Source of the DNA: Gemmatimonadota bacterium | GTDB lineage: Bacteria > Gemmatimonadota > Gemmatimonadetes > Longimicrobiales > Gaopeijiaceae | Assembly (NCBI GenBank): GCA_028874905.1 | Contig: JAPPGZ010000056.1 | Location: forward strand, 1-37,839 | Length of the DNA: 37,839 nt | Reading direction: 5' to 3' | Shown here: positions 35,860-37,839 of the stretch, piece after piece | Layout: each line of letters begins with the position of its first letter | How positions within the stretch are numbered: position 1 is the stretch's first letter | Program-made: the position numbers and the translations under genes | The notes under the pieces: model-generated | Seen by the model: only the letters and a program-made list of their open reading frames with translations | What the model was told of the DNA's origin: nothing | Databases searched by the model: none

Positions 35860-35906
35860 TCGATTCCTCTCGGGATGATGGACTGCACGATCTGCACATT
35901 TGTAAT

Positions 35907-35975
35907 CTCGCGCGCGCGAGGCGTCCTGACCAGTGCCGGATCGTCCGGCACGGTGGGCTTGGCCTTCCGCCAAGC
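35907..35975. promoter_or_regulatory. Cluster of three inverted repeats before the integrase
   Basis: In the gap upstream of the integrase ATG lie a 14-bp perfect palindrome CTCGCGCGCGCGAG (35907-35920), a hairpin GTGCCGGA-TCG-TCCGGCAC (35933-35951), and a hairpin GCTTGG-CCTTCCG-CCAAGC (35957-35975). The palindrome, about 50 nt before the start, is placed as an operator could be. The hairpins may separate the two transcripts. No T runs follow them. Confidence 0.45.
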
Positions 35976-36020
35976 GCCTGGGCAGGCTCTCGACGGATGC
36001 CCGGCCGGTCGGACCCCGCT

Positions 36021-37839
36021 TCATATCCGGCCCTCCTTCCGCAGCCGCCAGTAGCCCTTGTTCCTGGGCAGGTAGTGGGGCTTGAGGTAGACGCGGGTGG
36101 CCGGGAGCGACTTGACGCCGTCGTAGGGCAGGCAGACGGCCTGATAGTTGTCGAGCAGCGTGAACTCGCGGGGGGTGAACACGGGCTGCATGCTCCGCTG
36201 GAACGACTTGCTCGCGCCGATGGTGCCGCGTCCGCCACCGGCGCGGCCGGACAGAAGCGAGAACTCGGGCCTTCCCGTGGTCTCGGTGAACGTGTAGGAC
36301 GGCTGGGTCTTCATGACCGAGCCGCACATCTCGGACGCGATCCGTGCCGACGACTCGTCGGAGAGCGACAGGAAGATCCGCGTGCGGAGCGTCTGGACGA
36401 GCGTGCGCCACGCCTCTCCCGAAGGCAGCACGGAACGAAGCGAGGAGAGCGATTGGGTGGCGACGATGGGGATGCAGCGGCATTGCCGGGTCAGCGCGAA
36501 CGCCTTCTCGTCCCCCGACGGATCGTCCTGCCCGACGGTGGCGAAGGCTTGGTATTCGTCGCAGATGAACACGGCGGGCCGCATGTGCCGCTCGGGACGG
36601 CGGGCGGCCTCCGCCGGACGCCGGAGCAACGCCTGCATCCAAGCGTTCTTGAGCAGCACGCCGATGGCGCGGGCGAGCGCCGGGTTCGCCCCGGCGGGCA
36701 TGTTGAGCGCCAGTACCTTGCCGTCCTCGATCAGATCGGCGAGCGGCGGCAGCCTGCGGCGGAGCCCCGGCAAGGGCGGGACGGCGGCATCGTCCCGGTC
36801 CGGTCCGGCTTCATCCGGCTGCGCGGCATCGGGCGGCGGCGGACAGAACACCCCGGCCACGTCCGGCTGGTCGAACAGCGAGAGGAAGACGCTGATCCCC
36901 TCGACGATCGAGGTGCGCAGCTTCGCGTCCAGCGCCATCCAGTCCTTCCGGTACCACCGCTCGACGGCCTCGACCTGCTCGCGGAAATCGCCGCCCGCGC
37001 CGGTCCCGTCCGCTTCGGTCGTGAACTCGATCTTCCGTTCGGCGAGCCGCTTCCGAAGGCCGGTGTCGAGGCGGCATGCCGCGCTGGCCGTGCCGGAGAC
37101 CGGCTTCCACGCCCAGCCTCCGAGTGCTTCCTTGTGCTCGGCGAGGTCCGTGTTGGCAATCACGGCGCGCTGCGGACACACCCGGTCGGCCATCGCCTTG
37201 GCCTCCCCGATCTTGTCGGCGAACAACTCCGCGTCCACCGTGCAGCGGTAGATGTCCCGGAGCGTGACCCACCCGCCCGGCAGGAGCCTGTGAAGCTCGA
37301 TGATCCACCGAACGAGGTTCGTGTATGCCTGTTGCCAGAACGGTTCTCGGGACTTGCCGAAGAGTTGGTTGATGAGGGATGCAACGCCGTAGGCCAGCGA
37401 GTAGGAGTCGAGGAGCGGGTCGTCGAGCGGGTTCCACTGCCACGAGCCGCCGAGTCCGATTTCGAGGTAGTCGTCGCTGCGCCCGGCATCGTCGAGGATG
37501 CTCCGGACCTGATGGCAGAAGTCTCCTTTGACTTCGAGCACGAGCGCGCCCGCGCGGCGCTTCGGATCGTCGGCCCGCCAGTGAAGCAGCTGGCGGGCGA
37601 ACGGGTACATGCAGGCGGTGGTCTTGCCGGTGCCGACGGCCCCGACGACGAGCACGCCGGTGTAGAGGCCCTTCTCGGGGATGACGAGCCAGGAGGGGCG
37701 CTCGCTCTCGCGCGGTACGACCGGGTGATGCTGTTCGCCGACGACGAGAGCGGGCGCGTCGTCGCCGGGCGAGGTCGGCCACTTGGGCAGCCTGCCCCGG
37801 CGGACGATCCGCACGAGCGGCTGGAACCAGACCCTCCAG
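36021..37839 (-). CDS. TraG/VirD4-like type IV coupling ATPase (5' end cut by window)
   Basis: This is a conjugative DNA-transfer ATPase, which links the relaxosome to a type IV secretion channel. Walker A is GAVGTGKTT, following WLVIPEKGLYTGVLVV. Walker B is AVFICDEYQAF, followed by ATQSLSSLRS as in TraD/TraG. FLSLSDESSARIASEMCG and the C-terminal YGDGVK-like LPYDGVKSLPATRVYLKPHYL complete the core. The frame stays open to the window edge (WRVWFQPLVRIVRR precedes the first GTG at 37814), so the membrane-anchored N-terminus probably lies outside. It precedes the integrase on the same strand. No relaxase or VirB gene is visible here. Confidence 0.85.
   Translation of the reverse strand, partial: WRVWFQPLVRIVRRGRLPKWPTSPGDDAPALVVGEQHHPVVPRESERPSWLVIPEKGLYTGVLVVGAVGTGKTTACMYPFARQLLHWRADDPKRRAGALVLEVKGDFCHQVRSILDDAGRSDDYLEIGLGGSWQWNPLDDPLLDSYSLAYGVASLINQLFGKSREPFWQQAYTNLVRWIIELHRLLPGGWVTLRDIYRCTVDAELFADKIGEAKAMADRVCPQRAVIANTDLAEHKEALGGWAWKPVSGTASAACRLDTGLRKRLAERKIEFTTEADGTGAGGDFREQVEAVERWYRKDWMALDAKLRTSIVEGISVFLSLFDQPDVAGVFCPPPPDAAQPDEAGPDRDDAAVPPLPGLRRRLPPLADLIEDGKVLALNMPAGANPALARAIGVLLKNAWMQALLRRPAEAARRPERHMRPAVFICDEYQAFATVGQDDPSGDEKAFALTRQCRCIPIVATQSLSSLRSVLPSGEAWRTLVQTLRTRIFLSLSDESSARIASEMCGSVMKTQPSYTFTETTGRPEFSLLSGRAGGGRGTIGASKSFQRSMQPVFTPREFTLLDNYQAVCLPYDGVKSLPATRVYLKPHYLPRNKGYWRLRKEGRI

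Noticed and set aside
34861..36054. 397-codon plus-strand frame opposite the integrase
   Set aside because: The minus strand holds all tyrosine-recombinase catalytic residues; the plus frame has none of any family.

Overview
The window is GC-rich, gene-dense chromosomal DNA from a free-living Gram-negative-type bacterium. A Gemmatimonadota (or closely allied) source is inferred. The reasons are the base composition, the secreted protein with repeated carboxypeptidase-regulatory domains ending in a TonB-plug-like segment, frequent GTG/TTG starts, and the mix of housekeeping genes. No taxonomic marker was searched, so this stays an inference. No stretch over 300 bases lacks a gene or RNA. No CRISPR array or rRNA is present.

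Layout. 1-350: the 3' part of RNase P RNA (cut by the left edge) and tRNA-Arg(CCG). 349-4081: a TerC-type membrane protein on the minus strand; on the plus strand a DUF3052 protein overlapping a Leu/Phe/Val-dehydrogenase-type enzyme, a small secreted protein, and a flavoenzyme closely resembling iodotyrosine deiodinase. 4158-9183: a GCS2-type carboxylate-amine ligase fused to a CBS pair, a 176-bp terminal-inverted-repeat element, an AstE/aspartoacylase-type metallohydrolase, a SRAP/HMCES DNA-crosslink protein, and a minus-strand aminotransferase. 9290-12578: a tightly overlapped run of an active-type M16 protease, an inactive-type M16 partner and a Nudix hydrolase.

12678-17641: a near-consensus sigma-54 promoter, an ECF sigma factor, a candidate ECF promoter and a zinc-finger anti-sigma factor, then holA and a copper-exporting ATPase. 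17782-26698: mutS, a TonB-C lipoprotein, cystathionine beta-synthase, a D-Ala-D-Ala ligase, a rhomboid protease with an Arg/Gly-rich tail, and an EF-G-2-like GTPase with its own promoter. 26733-28091 (minus): a secreted multi-domain TonB-plug-like protein. 28342-34467: the classic block yebC-ruvC-ruvA-ruvB-queA-tgt-yajC-def, mostly joined by 4-nt overlaps.

34470 to the end: a truncated copy of the 176-bp repeat, a short GC-poorer stretch, then a minus-strand tyrosine recombinase and a TraG/VirD4-like coupling ATPase that runs off the right edge. This looks like one end of an integrative element.

The most unusual signal is the dispersed repeat with TAGCAG(C/T)CCGTGGA ends. It occurs as a full copy, a head-to-tail fragment, a minimal two-ended copy, a single end, and a right-truncated copy. 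Its ends supply the stop codons of two genes and the start codon of copA. The full copy is also an open frame from one end to the other.
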